A stretch of DNA of 64,000 nt from Xanthostigma xanthostigma (taxonomy: Eukaryota; Arthropoda; Insecta; Raphidioptera; Raphidiidae), in contig OY754466.1 in NCBI GenBank assembly GCA_963575645.1, forward strand, positions 4,690,001 to 4,754,000, in the 5' to 3' direction. The notes under the pieces were generated by a model. It saw only the letters and a program-made list of their open reading frames with translations. It did no database searches and was not told the origin of the DNA. Shown in pieces: positions 23,050-34,860 of the stretch (positions are counted from its first letter, which is position 1; each line of letters starts with the position of its first letter). The position numbers were made by a program, and so were the translations under genes.

Positions 23050-23648
23050 TCATATATATAAATACGCTAAGGTTAAAGATGTTTGCCTCCCTTATTAGAA
23101 AAAAAACTCCCAATTTCTCCACATAAATTATATATCATTTTACAAATAATTGCTAGCTCTACTGACATCGACAACTAAAAAATTTATTATTGCTTTTGTT
23201 TTTGTAAATTAATTAAAATACAGCAACGCTGAACAACGTCTGCCATATCTCACGGCTTTAATTTTGAAACAACGTCAACACTTCGACCTGTCATCTGACA
23301 TTCTTATTGTAATACAAACAGACACAATACTGAATACTGCTATCTGACGGCTTTAATTTTAAAACAGCGAGCAACGCTGAACAACGTCACAGCAATGCTG
23401 CATGATGCCATCTGACGGCTTAGCTCAACGCTTTTGCTACTTGCGCCTCTATATGACAATTTTAGTAAAATATTTCTTCGATCTGTCATCTGAGCTTCAT
23501 ATTGTAATACAACAAAAAGAAGAACGTTATAAGCAGTGTGCAAAATTAGAAACGAATTGAATACCTGCAATCATATTTAAAAAATAATTTTGTAAAGTGA
23601 TAATTATTTTACTTATTTAGTGCGAATAATTCGCACAGGTCACACTAG
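23050..23648 (+). mobile_element. Non-autonomous Helitron, copy A
   Basis: It starts 5'-TCATATATAT after an A and ends with the perfect hairpin GTGCGAATAATTCGCAC, eight bases, then CTAG before a T. This is the classic Helitron signature: 5' TC, 3' hairpin plus CTRR, insertion between A and T, no TIR and no target duplication. The body holds subrepeats GCCATCTGACGGCTT and CGATCTGTCATCTGA. It has no Rep/helicase, so it needs a helper. Copies B to E share ends and body. Confidence 0.9.
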
Positions 23649-24176
23649 TACTATTTATTTTCACAAGAAAAAAGATGTCATAGTTTTGGAAAATATCTTT
23701 AAAATATGCCAAATTTCAACTTCTATGCCAAACAGTATATGAAAAAAAAAATACCATGTGGCAGAAAGAAACAAAAATGATTCTTTAGTGTTTCATTTTT
23801 ATCAGTTTGGTACTGAACACCAAAAATATTTGATCAGAATAAAAAGACGAATAATTACTTTGTTCTCCTGGCGATGTATAATTTTATCTGCTATACTTTT
23901 AGTGAACAATGTTCGTAATTAGGTTCAAATTTCTGGAAGCAACTTTTATAAAATTACCGTCACGGTGTATATAAATCGCCATTATCAGAATTAAACAAGT
24001 TAAAAAGAATCTTTTGAAATACATCTATTCTGGTTATAACGAAAGATGCTCGCGGGTGCTGTGAGACAAGCGAAGCGTGTAAAAGACACGCACGAAAAGA
24101 CAAAAGCCGAACGGAGCTTTGTCGAACAGGGCTGTAGTTGACACTAAACATAACTGTCAAATTGAAATAAAACTTA
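23649..24176. other. Spacer between inverted Helitron copies
   Basis: A 528-bp stretch between the 3' ends of two Helitrons in opposite orientation. No gene or element was recognised in it. Confidence 0.5.
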
Positions 24177-24770
24177 CTAGTGTGATCTGTGCGAATTATT
24201 CGCACTAAATAAGTATAATAATTATCACTTTACAAAATTATTTTTTAAATATGATGGCAGGTATTCAATTCGTTTCTAATTTTGCACACTGCTTATAACG
24301 TTCTTCTTTTTGTTGTATTACAATATGAAGCTCAGATGACAGATCGAAGAAATATTTTACTAAAATTGTCATATAGAGGCGCAAGTAGCAAAAGCGTTGA
24401 GCTAAGCCGTCAGATGGCATTATGCAGCATTGCTGTGACGTTTTTCAACGTTGCTCGCTGTTTCAAGATTAAAGCCGTCAGATAGAAGTATGCAGTATTG
24501 TGTCTGTTATATTACAATATGAAGCTCAGATGACAGATCGAAGTGTTGACGTTGTTTCAAAATTAAAGCCATCAGATGGCAGACGTTGTTCAGCGTTGCT
24601 ATATTTTAATTAATTTACAAAAACAAAAGCAATAATAATTTTTTTAGTGGTCGATGTCAGTAGAGCAAGAAATTATCTGTAAAATGATATATAATTTATG
24701 TGGAAAAATTGTGAGGTTTTTCTAAAAAGGGAGGCAAACATCTTTAACCTTAGCGTATTAATATATATGA
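24177..24770 (-). mobile_element. Non-autonomous Helitron, copy B (inverted partner of A)
   Basis: On the minus strand it runs from TCATATATATTAATACG (24770 inward, preceded by A) to the hairpin and CTAG at 24180-24177. It faces copy A tail to tail, so 23050-24770 can fold into a ~590-bp-armed hairpin. The body is nearly identical to copy A apart from point differences and small indels. Confidence 0.9.
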
Positions 24771-24891
24771 TTTTCGCACGCTAGGGCATAATCAATTCAT
24801 GAGATTGAAAATGTAACGATTTGACGATGATTATTGAAGATTTCGGAAAAAATTAACCCGACTTGGAGCCTTCACCGAGAACGCTTCCTAT

Positions 24892-25546
24892 AGCCCAGTC
24901 AAAATAAACATTTCAATTTACTATAAGTCGCATATAGGACTGAAAATTGGCACAGGTCTTAAGGACACTATTACAAATAAAATATCAAAAGTTCCCGCCG
25001 ATCCTACATCTGCTTCAAAATTTATTCAAGGTCAAAGGTCAAAAGTATCGGTTTTTTGCACTTTTCTCCTAAACGGTTAATGTTATCTAAAAATGGGTCA
25101 GACAAAAGTTGTTGATCGTGCAATTGTCTACAAAAACTGTTCTTATATTTTTTTTCTTATGAATCACTATTCTTGAGATATAGGAACAAAATGTACGTAC
25201 TGAACGTATTTATAAAAAATAACGTTAAATAGGTAATAATATGCAAATTAGTATTTTCGAAGTATGAAATCACAGTTTCAAAAGAATGGTGATTCGTAGA
25301 GAAAAAAAAGTATAAGAACAGTTCTTGTAGACAATTGTATGATCTACAACTTTTGTCTGACCTATTTTTGGATTACCGTTTACGAGAAAAGCGCAAAAAA
25401 CTTATACTTTTAACCTTTGACCTTATATCATTTTTTTAGCAGATGTGTCCCCTACATCTGCTAAAAAATTGTAATAGTGTGCCTAAAGACCTGTACCAAT
25501 TTTTAGCTCTATGCGAATTATTGTAAACCTACTATTTTGACCGGAC
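24892..25546. mobile_element. Foldback/TIR element, AGTC(C/A)GGTCAAAATA family
   Basis: The left end AGCCCAGTCAAAATA and right end TATTTTGACCGGACT are inverted. The arms of ~300 bp share AATTGGCACAGGTC, AAAGGTCAAAAGTAT, TTGTCTGAC and inverse copies, with moderate divergence. No coding. A 5' TA (24890-24891) may be part of a target duplication, but this is not certain. Confidence 0.75.
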
Positions 25547-26380
25547 TACTAATCCCTTTTAATATAACAAAACAATGTATGGTGGAATTGTTCCTCTATT
25601 ATAGGTCTACAGAAAAGTCCGCTCACTATACTCTTTTTAGTGCTAAGGGCTTTTCGTGGCTATCAATTTTGGCAACATAAGTCGACGAAAAAACGGCGGC
25701 AATCTACAAATTCGAGCGAAGCTGGCAAAATTCATAATAATAAAAAGTTTATGATTGGGTATTTTTATTTCGTTACCAAACTGACCTGAATACGTCCCTG
25801 CACATCATAGCGACCCATCCCATTCTTAAGCTTGTCTATTGTATACACAAATTACAAAACTTTGGCGTCAATTAACTGAAATTAGGCACTAATTATTAAT
25901 TATTACTATATCCAGATTTTCAAGTTGGTACCAACTTTTAACAACTAAGAAAGCTATAGAACGACCTGTCATACGCGACTTGTTCCGCTATTAACAGGAA
26001 CTTTAATACTTTACAAATACAATGAATAATAAAACAAGTACTATTGTGTTCCGACATTCGGGGTACGTATTCTCAATAAAGCGTATACGAAAACGAAATG
26101 AGATTTCCCATTTTCTAAGCGCAGATGGTGAGTGTAAAGGACTATAATATTGTAACATTGTATTCCTTGACAATTAGAAGTTCGCTGAATTTTTTTTATT
26201 ATTCCAACTCCACAAATTACGAGTATTACATATTAATTTATCAAAATTTTACAACAGTTTTTTCGTTATTACTTATTAATTACATAAACACCATATATCT
26301 AATAGTTAACTATACGAATCATTGTCTATATCACAGAACAGTAAATTATGTGGTCTATATACTCAATGTGCGGTGCATAT
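25547..26380. other. No supported gene
   Basis: AT-rich. Short frames lack recognisable motifs. Confidence 0.4.
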
Positions 26381-27030
26381 ACTTTTATTCTATACTGAGC
26401 ATAGGAATAAAATCGCAATCGAACTATTAGGGTGCAAACATATACTTCTGTCTTTTTTTACGCCGTAAGCACTGGCGTATCCAGGAGGGCAAAACAAGCA
26501 CGGGGGACCCGGCTTAAGACATTTCTAATTTGCTCCCTCCTGGGCCAAAAGCTGGGTACACCCATGTTAATGTCATAGAAAAAGGTAAAGTTTTTGAAAC
26601 AGAGATACCTTGTTCAGATTGAATGCAAGTACATCAACTAATCCTATCATTGGAGAAATCAGGGAATTACATCGAAGAAAGAGACGCAGATATATTTTCG
26701 ATACGCTTTGTTGCCTTCGCTCACCGTACACTGAGTAAATAGACAATGATTCATATAGTTAATTAATAGATATATGGTGCAGTCAGTGAAGGCAACAAAG
26801 CGTATCGAAAATATATCTGCGTCTTCTTCTTCGACGTAATTCCCTGGTTATTCCAACAATATATATTATATACATTAGCATGGAGTATATCTCTCTTTAT
26901 GAAAAGTTTTATGTCTTTATCTATGGCGTTAGCCAATCAGAATGAAGGAGCTCTTACGGCTTAAAAAAAGACAGAAGTATATGTTTGCAGCCTAATGGTT
27001 CGATTGCGATTTTATTCCTATGCTCAGTGT
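26381..27030. mobile_element. Family 'T1' TIR element, full-length type copy
   Basis: Inverted ends of about 80 bp contain GAATAAAATCGCAATCGAAC and CAAACATATACTTCTGTC. Inward, ACATCGAAGAAAGAGACGCA and GATACGCTTTGTTGCCTTC also occur inverted on the other side, so the element is largely foldback, centred near 26750. No coding. Other copies or ends: 32499-32580, the 48177-50475 array, and 63096-63178. Confidence 0.8.
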
Positions 27031-27296
27031 CAAGTGTCCGATCATAGAGTCTTGCTGACTGCAGTACCTATGATTATTTACACCCTCAATGCTACCTAAT
27101 CTCGAAATATTAGTCCAGATACAAAATTCTTACATTCTTGGACAGCGACCTTTTGAACTAATAATGTTACCTACAGAACTAAGATGAATCGTTTGATACT
27201 TTTTTACATAAAATTGTATCCAATCGTTTGAGCTGTCAATGGATTAAAACAAACTTACATAATTACAACGTCCTCAGTTGCATCTATAATCTCCAA

Positions 27297-27315
27297 TCTC
27301 TCTCTCTCTCTCTCT
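27297..27315. repeat. (TC)n microsatellite
   Basis: An uninterrupted CT/TC run of about nine repeats. Confidence 0.9.
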
Positions 27316-27699
27316 TTGGTGTACCGAAGTTTAGTGAAAATGACGTACAAAAAATGTGACAATCTGTCCCAACACATGCATCCCTACAAACAAATGATCA
27401 CAGCGCGCCATATGTTAGCCCCATTGCATGAATTGTGGTTCCCGTTGATCAGAAATTGTTCCGATATGAAAACAGGAAACTAAGAGCAATACTGCAGAGA
27501 AAACAAATGAGTTATGGCGAGGAATGCAACTGGTTCGATGTTCGATCAGATATTCATGATGTCATAAATAACACAGAGAGACACAGATCATAACGCTATT
27601 GACAACTTTAGAATGGTTGTGAGACACACAATTGCATATTATTATCTTCCATATCAATTCCCCCAACTGTTCTCTAACTATACTGTGGTTTGTAATTTC

Positions 27700-28870
27700 A
27701 TTGGTTAACATTAGTCTAAGCTCTTCTCAGGTCACTTCCCATTGAGGTATCACCTTAAGGACGTAGTCTGGTGTTCGGGTTTTGAAAAAACGAATTTATT
27801 TTTTTTTACATTTTCAGTAGGTAAGTATAATATATTGAGAAAATACTGTAAAAATTTTAGACCGAAATATTAAACATTTACAAAGCTATAGCATATAGTC
27901 GAGAGCAGCAACGGTCTTACGGTAAGACTCTTACCTGCTCTTACCTCTCAATTGTTATCACGTTACCCTTATACTCTCACAGAGTAGAGCAAACAAATTA
28001 GCAGAAAATGATGTCTTTGAAGAAACGGAAGGTTTACTATACACCAGGCATGGCTGATTAGTGTAAATATTCATTTTTATTTTTTTGTAAGAAATCTGAA
28101 ATTAAAACTTTAAACGCGTTTTTCTCAAAACTACGTTTTTCTAAGCGGCGCGGGTGATTGAAACAATTGTATACAACCGATTGCTTTCAGTTTTGTACAG
28201 GGTATTCTACGCAACAATAGCTCCGTCCGGTACTAGAATTACTTAATTATAAAAATTATTTCTATTTTTTAACCGATTTTCAACGAAAAAATCACGATTT
28301 TCTCGTTGTTTTTTTTTTCTAAAACCCGCCATTTTGTTATTTTTCAATAAAAATGTTTATTTCTAGTACGGGATAGAGTCACAAGCCTACGAAACAATAA
28401 CCAATTTAATTTTTATAATTCAGTTGACTCCAAGTGACGTTATCACCCGCGCAACCCACCTACCTCCATTTAAAGTTGTCTACTTTAGGTTAAAAAAAAA
28501 AATTTTTTTTTCTTAGATTACGATGTCAGTAAAAACATGTAACAAAATTGAAAACATCGTACATTATTTTGATATTATAAAAAAATTCTGAAATAACGGT
28601 TGAAAACGAGCCTGAACATAGGACTACGTCCTTAACAAAATTGGTGTAACGGACACCATGTCATGCCGCTTCTGTTTGGAGGCTCCTGAAACATCGGAGT
28701 ATTTTCTTTGCAAGTGTGAAGCAGTCACCTCAACAATTTATTCCCAACTCCTGATCAAGTTTGGGATACAGATTCCAGAACAATTCTAGGCTTTTTCAAA
28801 AGCCTTAACCTCGCTCAGGGCCACACAATAGATCTACTAAGGTCTCGGTGTTGACGAGGCGTGCTTCATA
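27700..28870 (+). mobile_element. LINE 3' coding fragment split by a TTAA element
   Basis: Left of the insert the frame reads SGHFPLRYHL. Right of it the frame continues NKIG, then VTDTMSCRFCLEAPETSEYF and LCKCEA. This matches the post-RNase-H region of Jockey/R1-like LINEs: 'TGHFPLR.HL', then a C-x2-C...H/F-x4-C knuckle. The copy is 5'-truncated here and ends in stops after about 28790. It was intact at this point when the TTAA element (27759-28631) inserted, because the frame joins exactly. Confidence 0.75.
27759..28631. mobile_element. 873-bp TTAA-flanked TIR element inside the LINE
   Basis: The element begins GGACGTAGTCTGGTGTTCGG and ends with the inverse CCTGAACATAGGACTACGTCC. It is flanked by TTAA at 27755-27758 and 28632-28635. 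Removing the element and one TTAA restores the LINE reading frame. TTAA target choice is typical of piggyBac, but the GGACG terminus differs from the usual CCC start, so it is only piggyBac-like in its target site. There is no transposase. The interior is AT-rich with several homopolymer runs. Confidence 0.85.
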
Positions 28871-29156
28871 CCCTCTATCTAATCTAATCCAGTCTTCTAT
28901 TAAAAAGTTTTCCGAACTTATTTTGTCGGGGAACTCTCGCGCAGTTTTCAAAAGATCAATTTTAAGCGTTATAGAAAAGAAGGAAATTGTCAGTCTGACT
29001 AATATATTTTATAGTGGCATATTATTTAAATGTATTATACAAATTGTACTAATTTTGCATGTATAATAAGCGTTTCATGTTTAAATTCCGTGTCGGGGTC
29101 ATTCAGACTCACTACCCTCGCTAAACAATGTTTCACTTCAATGATTTTAATCTTAA
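28871..29156. other. No supported gene
   Basis: Sequence after the LINE tail. No feature recognised before Helitron copy C. Confidence 0.4.
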
Positions 29157-29820
29157 CTAGAGTGACCTGTGCGAATTATTCGCACTAAATAAGTATAATA
29201 ATAATTATCACTTTACAAATTTTGCACACTGCTTATAACTTTCTTCTTTTTGTTATATTACAATATGAAGCTCAGATGACAGATCGAAGAAATATTTTAC
29301 TAAAATTGTCATATAGAGGCGCAAGTAGCAAAAGCGTTGAGCTAAGCCGTCAGATGGCATCATGCAGCATTGCTGTGACGTTGTTCAGCGTTGCTCGCTG
29401 TTTCAAAATTAAAGCCGTCGGATGGCAGTATGCAGTATTGTGTCTTAATGTATATATTATGTAAATAAATCATTTAACTCAATTTAATGAATCAAAATTT
29501 ATTGCAGGTATTCAATTCGTTTCTAATTTTGCACACAGCTTATAACGTTTTTCTTTTTGTTGTATTACAATATGAAGCTCAGATGACAGATCGAAGTGTT
29601 GACGTTGTTTCAAAATTAAAGCCGTCAGATGGCAGACGTTGTTCAGCGTTGCTGTATTTTAATTAATTTACAAAAACAAAAGCAATAATAAATTTTTTAG
29701 TTGACGTCAGTAGAGCAAGCAATTATCTGTAAAATGATATATAATTTATGTGGAGAAATTGTGAGGTTTTTTCTAAAAAGGGAGTCAAACATCTTAACCT
29801 TAGCGTATTAATATATATGA
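29157..29820 (-). mobile_element. Non-autonomous Helitron, copy C (longest)
   Basis: The minus strand starts TCATATATATTAATACG at 29820 and ends hairpin GTGCGAATAATTCGCAC, then CTAG at 29160-29157. It is ~70 bp longer than A and B because an extra segment at about 29445-29520 separates two internal subrepeats (CAATATGAAGCTCAGATGAC occurs twice). Confidence 0.9.
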
Positions 29821-32495
29821 TTTGGATCACAGGAGCTGTGTCGTTTATTGTTGATTTATTCCAATTCTTAATTCATAAAATCGAACGCATATTTTGTGAC
29901 CTGACCATTGATTTCATGCACATGCAATCCTGTAGATAGATATTATCTAGATAGGTGCTAAACACAGTACTTCACGCAACCATTAATTACCATTAGATAG
30001 GATATAATGTTAATTACATCAAAGACAGCTGATTATAAATTACATAATAATAATTCACACCTGTGCCGCTGTGTTGTGTTGTATCATAATATATCTCTGG
30101 GCACAGCACAAAGTGGTCTATGCTAACATTTACAAAAAAAAACTAAAAATCGATTTATCTAACGTAAGTGCCCGATATGCGAATACGATCTGCATATTAA
30201 TTATTTTCTGTAGCGTTTTCTTTACTGTGTTAAGTCCAGGTCTTCTAAAATACGTTATCTCTCATTTTTTTTTCTTTTTGGTCGCTACAAATAAATATCT
30301 ATCTATCTACTAAACGACACACTGTGCAACAGACAAAGACAACCGAAACAAGTTCGCGATTTATTATGTAAATTCGAGTTTGAATATTATTTTTATCTGT
30401 ATAAAAAACAAACTATTTGGATACATTCTATTATACGAAATTTATGTAAAGTTGTCTCCTTTTCAAGACAGATTTCGAACCGACCTGAGTTTAACTGAGC
30501 GCACTATAAGCAAACAAGTTTGAATAACTCTCCCCTTTAACGTTACCATTTCCACTTTAACGTCACAAAAAAATTTCAAATAGTTACGTCGTTACCGAAT
30601 ATTCGACATATGTAGCTTTGTTTATGTACCGATAAATAAATGAGTCCTAGTACGCGGTCTTGCGGTACGTCGGCTGTGTTGTAATATGCTGATTATGTGA
30701 TTTCACGTCGGATTAATTCAAATTCCAATAGCTAACAGGATTTCATATTCAGTACACATTCAATTGTGATCAAAACAAATTATGTTTGTGTTGGACGCAA
30801 AATTGCTCACGAGAAACTGTGACAATTTTCGATAATAATTCACAAATTGGATAATTAAAAATAACGGTTGTATTGCAAATGGTATTGCCGTCTCGTTTCC
30901 GAGAGAAATAGCAACTCTCGGTGGTGAGAATTCTCCAAAAAAGTAGAAATATAAATAAATGTAAAATTTTTCATCGTAATTTTTTTTGTCTGGGAAAACA
31001 CGTTTGATGGATACAGTTAGGGTAAGTATTTTGGCACATTTCAAGGAATGATTCTAAAATAGTTAACTGTTTTATTTTCAAAATAATATTAGTAGAAGTT
31101 TTGTTCCAAAATATGTAGTGAAGGAGATTTATTTTGTTCCTCAACTAAATAAATCTTCTTCAATTTCAAAATAATACTTACTCAGATAGGCATTAATATG
31201 ACGTTAGCTATAGATGTTTTAACGATTAACCAATAAAAGAAATTCCTCTTGTAGAAGAACAAGCTGTTAAGATAACGAAGAAAATAATAGATAAATAAAT
31301 TAAAAGAAGAAAGCCTAGCATCCTCAAGTTCACGAAGAAGAATTCCAGCCATGGGCCATATAATATTTTGTGTTTTTAGTTTTTACGTCACATTTTGGAT
31401 CTCAATTAATTAAATATACCTAGCTTTTAATTTCTTATTTTGACCTTGTCTGATACATCAAGTTTTAGTTCTCGAATATTCGAAATCTAACCGAGTTCTA
31501 AATGATGAACATTGTCACCGCGAAACTCTTGTGTGTATACAACCTGCCATTAATTTGTTAGCAGTTGTTTTGTTGTGACGAAATTAAAACCTATCATTGA
31601 TTTAATATCTGTATATATAACAGCGTATAAATTCGTAATCGAACAGTGAACACCCTCGTTCATATTGTTACAATAGTCTGTGTCAAGTTTAATACTCCAT
31701 TTTAGAACTTTCTCTACCGCGAGATATAGCTCATATATCTAATTCCCTCTAAAATGATTCTTCTATCGTAAAACTGTCAATTTTTTTGCGAATTTCTACG
31801 TAATTTGTTAATACGTTCGGTTTTGTAAGGTTTATTCGTTAAAATAACATTTTTTTCTTTTGACGGTGTCAATCTTCTCTTGTGCAAAAACAACTTTCAA
31901 TGAAAAACAGTCAATTTGATTAAAAAAATCATTTCGCAAGTCAGAAATATTGAAGTGAAAAAATTGACAGTATCTGATTGGCATCATGACGTTAGAAAAA
32001 TTAATATTGAAACAGGCTACTATTAAATTATTAGCGATACCAACATAAATATCCAATCGAAACAAGTGCAGTACAGCAGATGGTAAGTCATTAAATGCAA
32101 TGTGCTGGACATTCGATTATGGAATTAAAACTATTATCTATAGAAATAAAAGCTTTCAACACTCTGTCGATATTACAGTTCTCATCACTGTCGATACTGT
32201 CACACATCGGTTGATAAACGTGTAATCCAGTAGTACCGATTCATATTTTCATTTCGTATTATTTGTAATCTTCAGTTAAAGTAGTGTTGATCCAATAGAA
32301 TATTAAACGTTGGCCACTAGCGAAACACTGGTAAAGCTTATTTTATGATCCTCAACCAAAACCTTCCTTCATCTTATTATTTGTAATAATAAATTAAAAA
32401 TTCAATCATTAGTTCCCAGAAACTCAGACCAGAACTTGGGAACTGGAGGCTTATAACCATACATTTAATAACTTCTATATTGCTAGTGGTCGTAA
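29821..32495. other. Long stretch without a supported gene or element
   Basis: Single-copy-looking AT-rich DNA. A TATATATAA at 31612 with a weak initiator near 31645 is promoter-like, but no gene follows. A CTAT microsatellite ends near 30308. Minus-strand frames at 30760-31044 and 31832-32065 have no recognisable motif. This may be intergenic or intronic host DNA. Confidence 0.4.
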
Positions 32496-32498
32496 GTG

Positions 32499-32580
32499 GA
32501 AAAAAGACAGAAGTATATGTTTGCACCCTAATGGTTCGATTGCGATTTTATTCCTATGCTTGGTATAGAATAAAAGTATA
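32499..32580 (-). repeat. Family T1 terminal fragment
   Basis: Matches the right terminal repeat of 26381-27030 (GACAGAAGTATATGTTTGCA, GTTCGATTGCGATTTTATTC). It is joined directly to GCTAGTGGTCGTAAGTGG, which is the end of the T2 repeat at 33511. Confidence 0.8.
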
Positions 32581-32594
32581 TGAGTTACCATATA

Positions 32595-33506
32595 CAGGGT
32601 TTCCCATTAAGAATGGGACATAGAACAACCGCAGATTCTCCAATTCAAAATAAAACGATTAAGCGAAATATGCTTAGATAAAATGTTACTCGTTTCTGAA
32701 ATACGGGGTGTTGAAGGTGAAAACTGAAAAATTATTAATGTCCATAATTTTTGTAATACACCGTATAATTTTACTCAAATCGGCACACTTGTTAAATATC
32801 ATAAAATGCACCTAACAATAAAAAAATTAGTTCAGTACGCTCTACCAGTGGCGTACGGCAGGAGTAATTAATGCTTGTACCCCTTCTAAATGTTACGCCG
32901 CTGTCTAAATTTTAATTTTGATTATAATTTTAATTTTTTTGATATTTTCTAAGTCAATAATGTACACTTGTTAGTTTGTTGTAAAGTCATTGGTTTTCGA
33001 GATATTCGCAGTTAAAGATAGATAGACATGTACTTTTTATTTGTATTATTATTAATAATATTCATTTTTACAATTTTGTCTTAAAAAAACTGCGAATATC
33101 TCGAAAACCAATGACTTTACAACAAACTCACAAGTGTACATTATTGACTTAGAAAATATCAAAAAAATTAAAATTATAGTCAAAATTAAAATTTAGACAG
33201 CGGCGTAACATTTAGAAGGGGTACAAGCATTACTCACTCCTGCCGTACGCCACTGGTAGAGCGTACTGAACTAATTTTTTTATTGTTAGGTGCATTTTAT
33301 GATATTTAACAAGTGTGCCGATTTGAGTAAAATTATACGGTGTATTAAAAAAATTATGGACATTAATAATTTTTCAGTTTTCATCTTCAACACCCCGTAT
33401 TTCGGAAACGAGTAACATTTTATCTAAGCATATTTCGCTTAATCGTTTTATTTTGAATTGGAGAATCTGCGGTTGTTCTATGTCCCATTCTTAATGGGAC
33501 ACCCTG
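32595..33506. mobile_element. 912-bp mariner-type palindromic element, full copy
   Basis: It starts CAGGGTTTCCCATTAAGAAT and ends with its inverse, ATTCTTAATGGGACACCCTG. TA flanks both ends (32593-32594 and 33507-33508). The arms are ~440 bp and nearly perfect over their length, with the centre in an AT-rich block near 33050. TA target sites and CAGGGTGTCCC-type ends are typical of Tc1/mariner relatives. No transposase. A shorter copy lies at 48583-49347. Confidence 0.85.
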
Positions 33507-33510
33507 TATT

Positions 33511-33840
33511 TAATAAATTCTATTATTGCTAGTGGCCGTAAGTAGAAGCGTGGCCCATGAAGTGAGCGACTGTTTTTCTATCTCTTTATTTTTACTTGAC
33601 CCGTTGTGCGCAAGTGTCGCGTCTGTAGTGGGGCAATTAGTAACTGGAATAGAGCAAGCCACCTCCCTTTCACAGCTTAGTTCCATGTGCAAACTGACGC
33701 GCATCCATTCACGGACATGCGCATGAGACTCAGAGTACAATAAGTGAGACAGACGTATATATGTCTGCACCGTAATGTTTAAGTCTTTCTCCCGATCTTT
33801 GCTAGCAATACAGAGGGTATTAAATATATGGTTATGATAT
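33511..33840 (-). repeat. Repeat 'T2', copy 1
   Basis: Matches 47870-48172 in inverse orientation: GCTAGTGGCCGTAAGT, CGGACATGCGCATGAGACTC, GGTGCAGACATATATACGTC (other strand) and GATCGGGAGAAAGACTTAAA (other strand). One end resembles the T1 terminus (GGTGCA(A/G)ACATATA), so T1 and T2 may be related. The open frames inside it are by-products. Confidence 0.75.
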
Positions 33841-34188
33841 ATGTTTCAATGGGAAATAAATACAATTAAAATACAATGATGATCGACTCGCTCAATGCTG
33901 GAGTTGAACATTGCAATTAATTGAATTTCATGTTTATTTATTTTCATTTTTTCTTTATTTCGATCATTATAAAATATTAAACGATATGTAATGTCGATTG
34001 AACCAAATTTAATTCGCTCTGAATGGTGTTTTAATTAAACATTCACTGAAATATTGAATACTGTTGGGAAAAAAAATATAAATTGTATCAAATTCAACAA
34101 ATCTAACGAGTCAGTTGTTTCATCGTGATTATACGGGGTGTTTCAAACGAGTCTTAAAAAATACAAGGTGCATTAAAACATTCACTCA

Positions 34189-34344
34189 ACGGACGCTTTC
34201 TAAAGCCCTATGGACTCTCTACGGACATTTCCTAAAATCCTATGGACACTCTACGGACACTTTCTAAAACCCTATGAACACTATACGAACACTTCTTAAA
34301 GCCCTATGGACATTCTACGAACACTAAAGCCCTATCGACATTGC
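34189..34344. repeat. 32-bp minisatellite, about five units
   Basis: Units begin ACGGACGCTT or ACG(G/A)ACACTT at 34189, 34221, 34253, 34285 and 34317, each containing CCCTATGGAC. The first four are 32 bp and the last is short. They differ at several bases, so the array is not very young. Confidence 0.9.
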
Positions 34345-34860
34345 AACTTTAAGTTGCTCGTAGTGCTACTTAAGTGACTGTTCTAATAACTAATAAATAT
34401 CAGTTAGATGTCAACAAAAATCACACAGCGTTAAGCGCTGTCATCTAACGAAATACTAGTAACCTGTTATCTAGATGTCGTCTTCAACCAAAGTCATATT
34501 TAATCCAACGCACAAAAACGTAACGTCCGTCCATAAAAGTGTCGCGCCATTTGCACGGTTTTGAATTAGTGCCACTTGCAGCCGTGTCATTTGCGGTCAG
34601 AACAATTATCATCCCACTTGCGGTCAATCGATATTATTAAAAGAAAATAATGTTAAAGGTGAGAATTCGATAATTTCTAAAACGCCATCGCATCAACAGC
34701 ACCCCGTAATCGTAATCGATTCATAAAGTTATTTTATTAACCGCAAGTGAGATCACCCCTACTAATTGCATTTTATCCTATGACCTCAAGTGGGAAGACA
34801 CCACGGTTTTACTCCCAACCAAACGCGCAATTAGATGTTTCACATAAAAAATATAGTTTT
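34345..34860. other. No supported gene; short inverted repeat
   Basis: CCCACTTGCGGTCAAT near 34613 and ACCGCAAGTGAGAT near 34740 are inverted. Nothing else was recognised. Confidence 0.4.

Noticed and set aside
26125-26430. 101-codon plus frame
   Set aside because: Tyr/Ile/Asn-rich translation typical of random AT-rich DNA. It runs into the T1 element.
27759-28631. Bona fide piggyBac
   Set aside because: The target site TTAA fits, but the GGACG terminus and lack of any transposase do not support a definite piggyBac assignment.
31612-31650. TATATATAA with an initiator-like ACAGTG downstream
   Set aside because: The initiator match is weak and no coding exon follows.
33510-33770. 86-codon minus frame with a similar plus frame at 47858-48091
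   Set aside because: Both lie in copies of repeat T2. The similarity comes from the DNA repeat, and neither has a recognisable domain.
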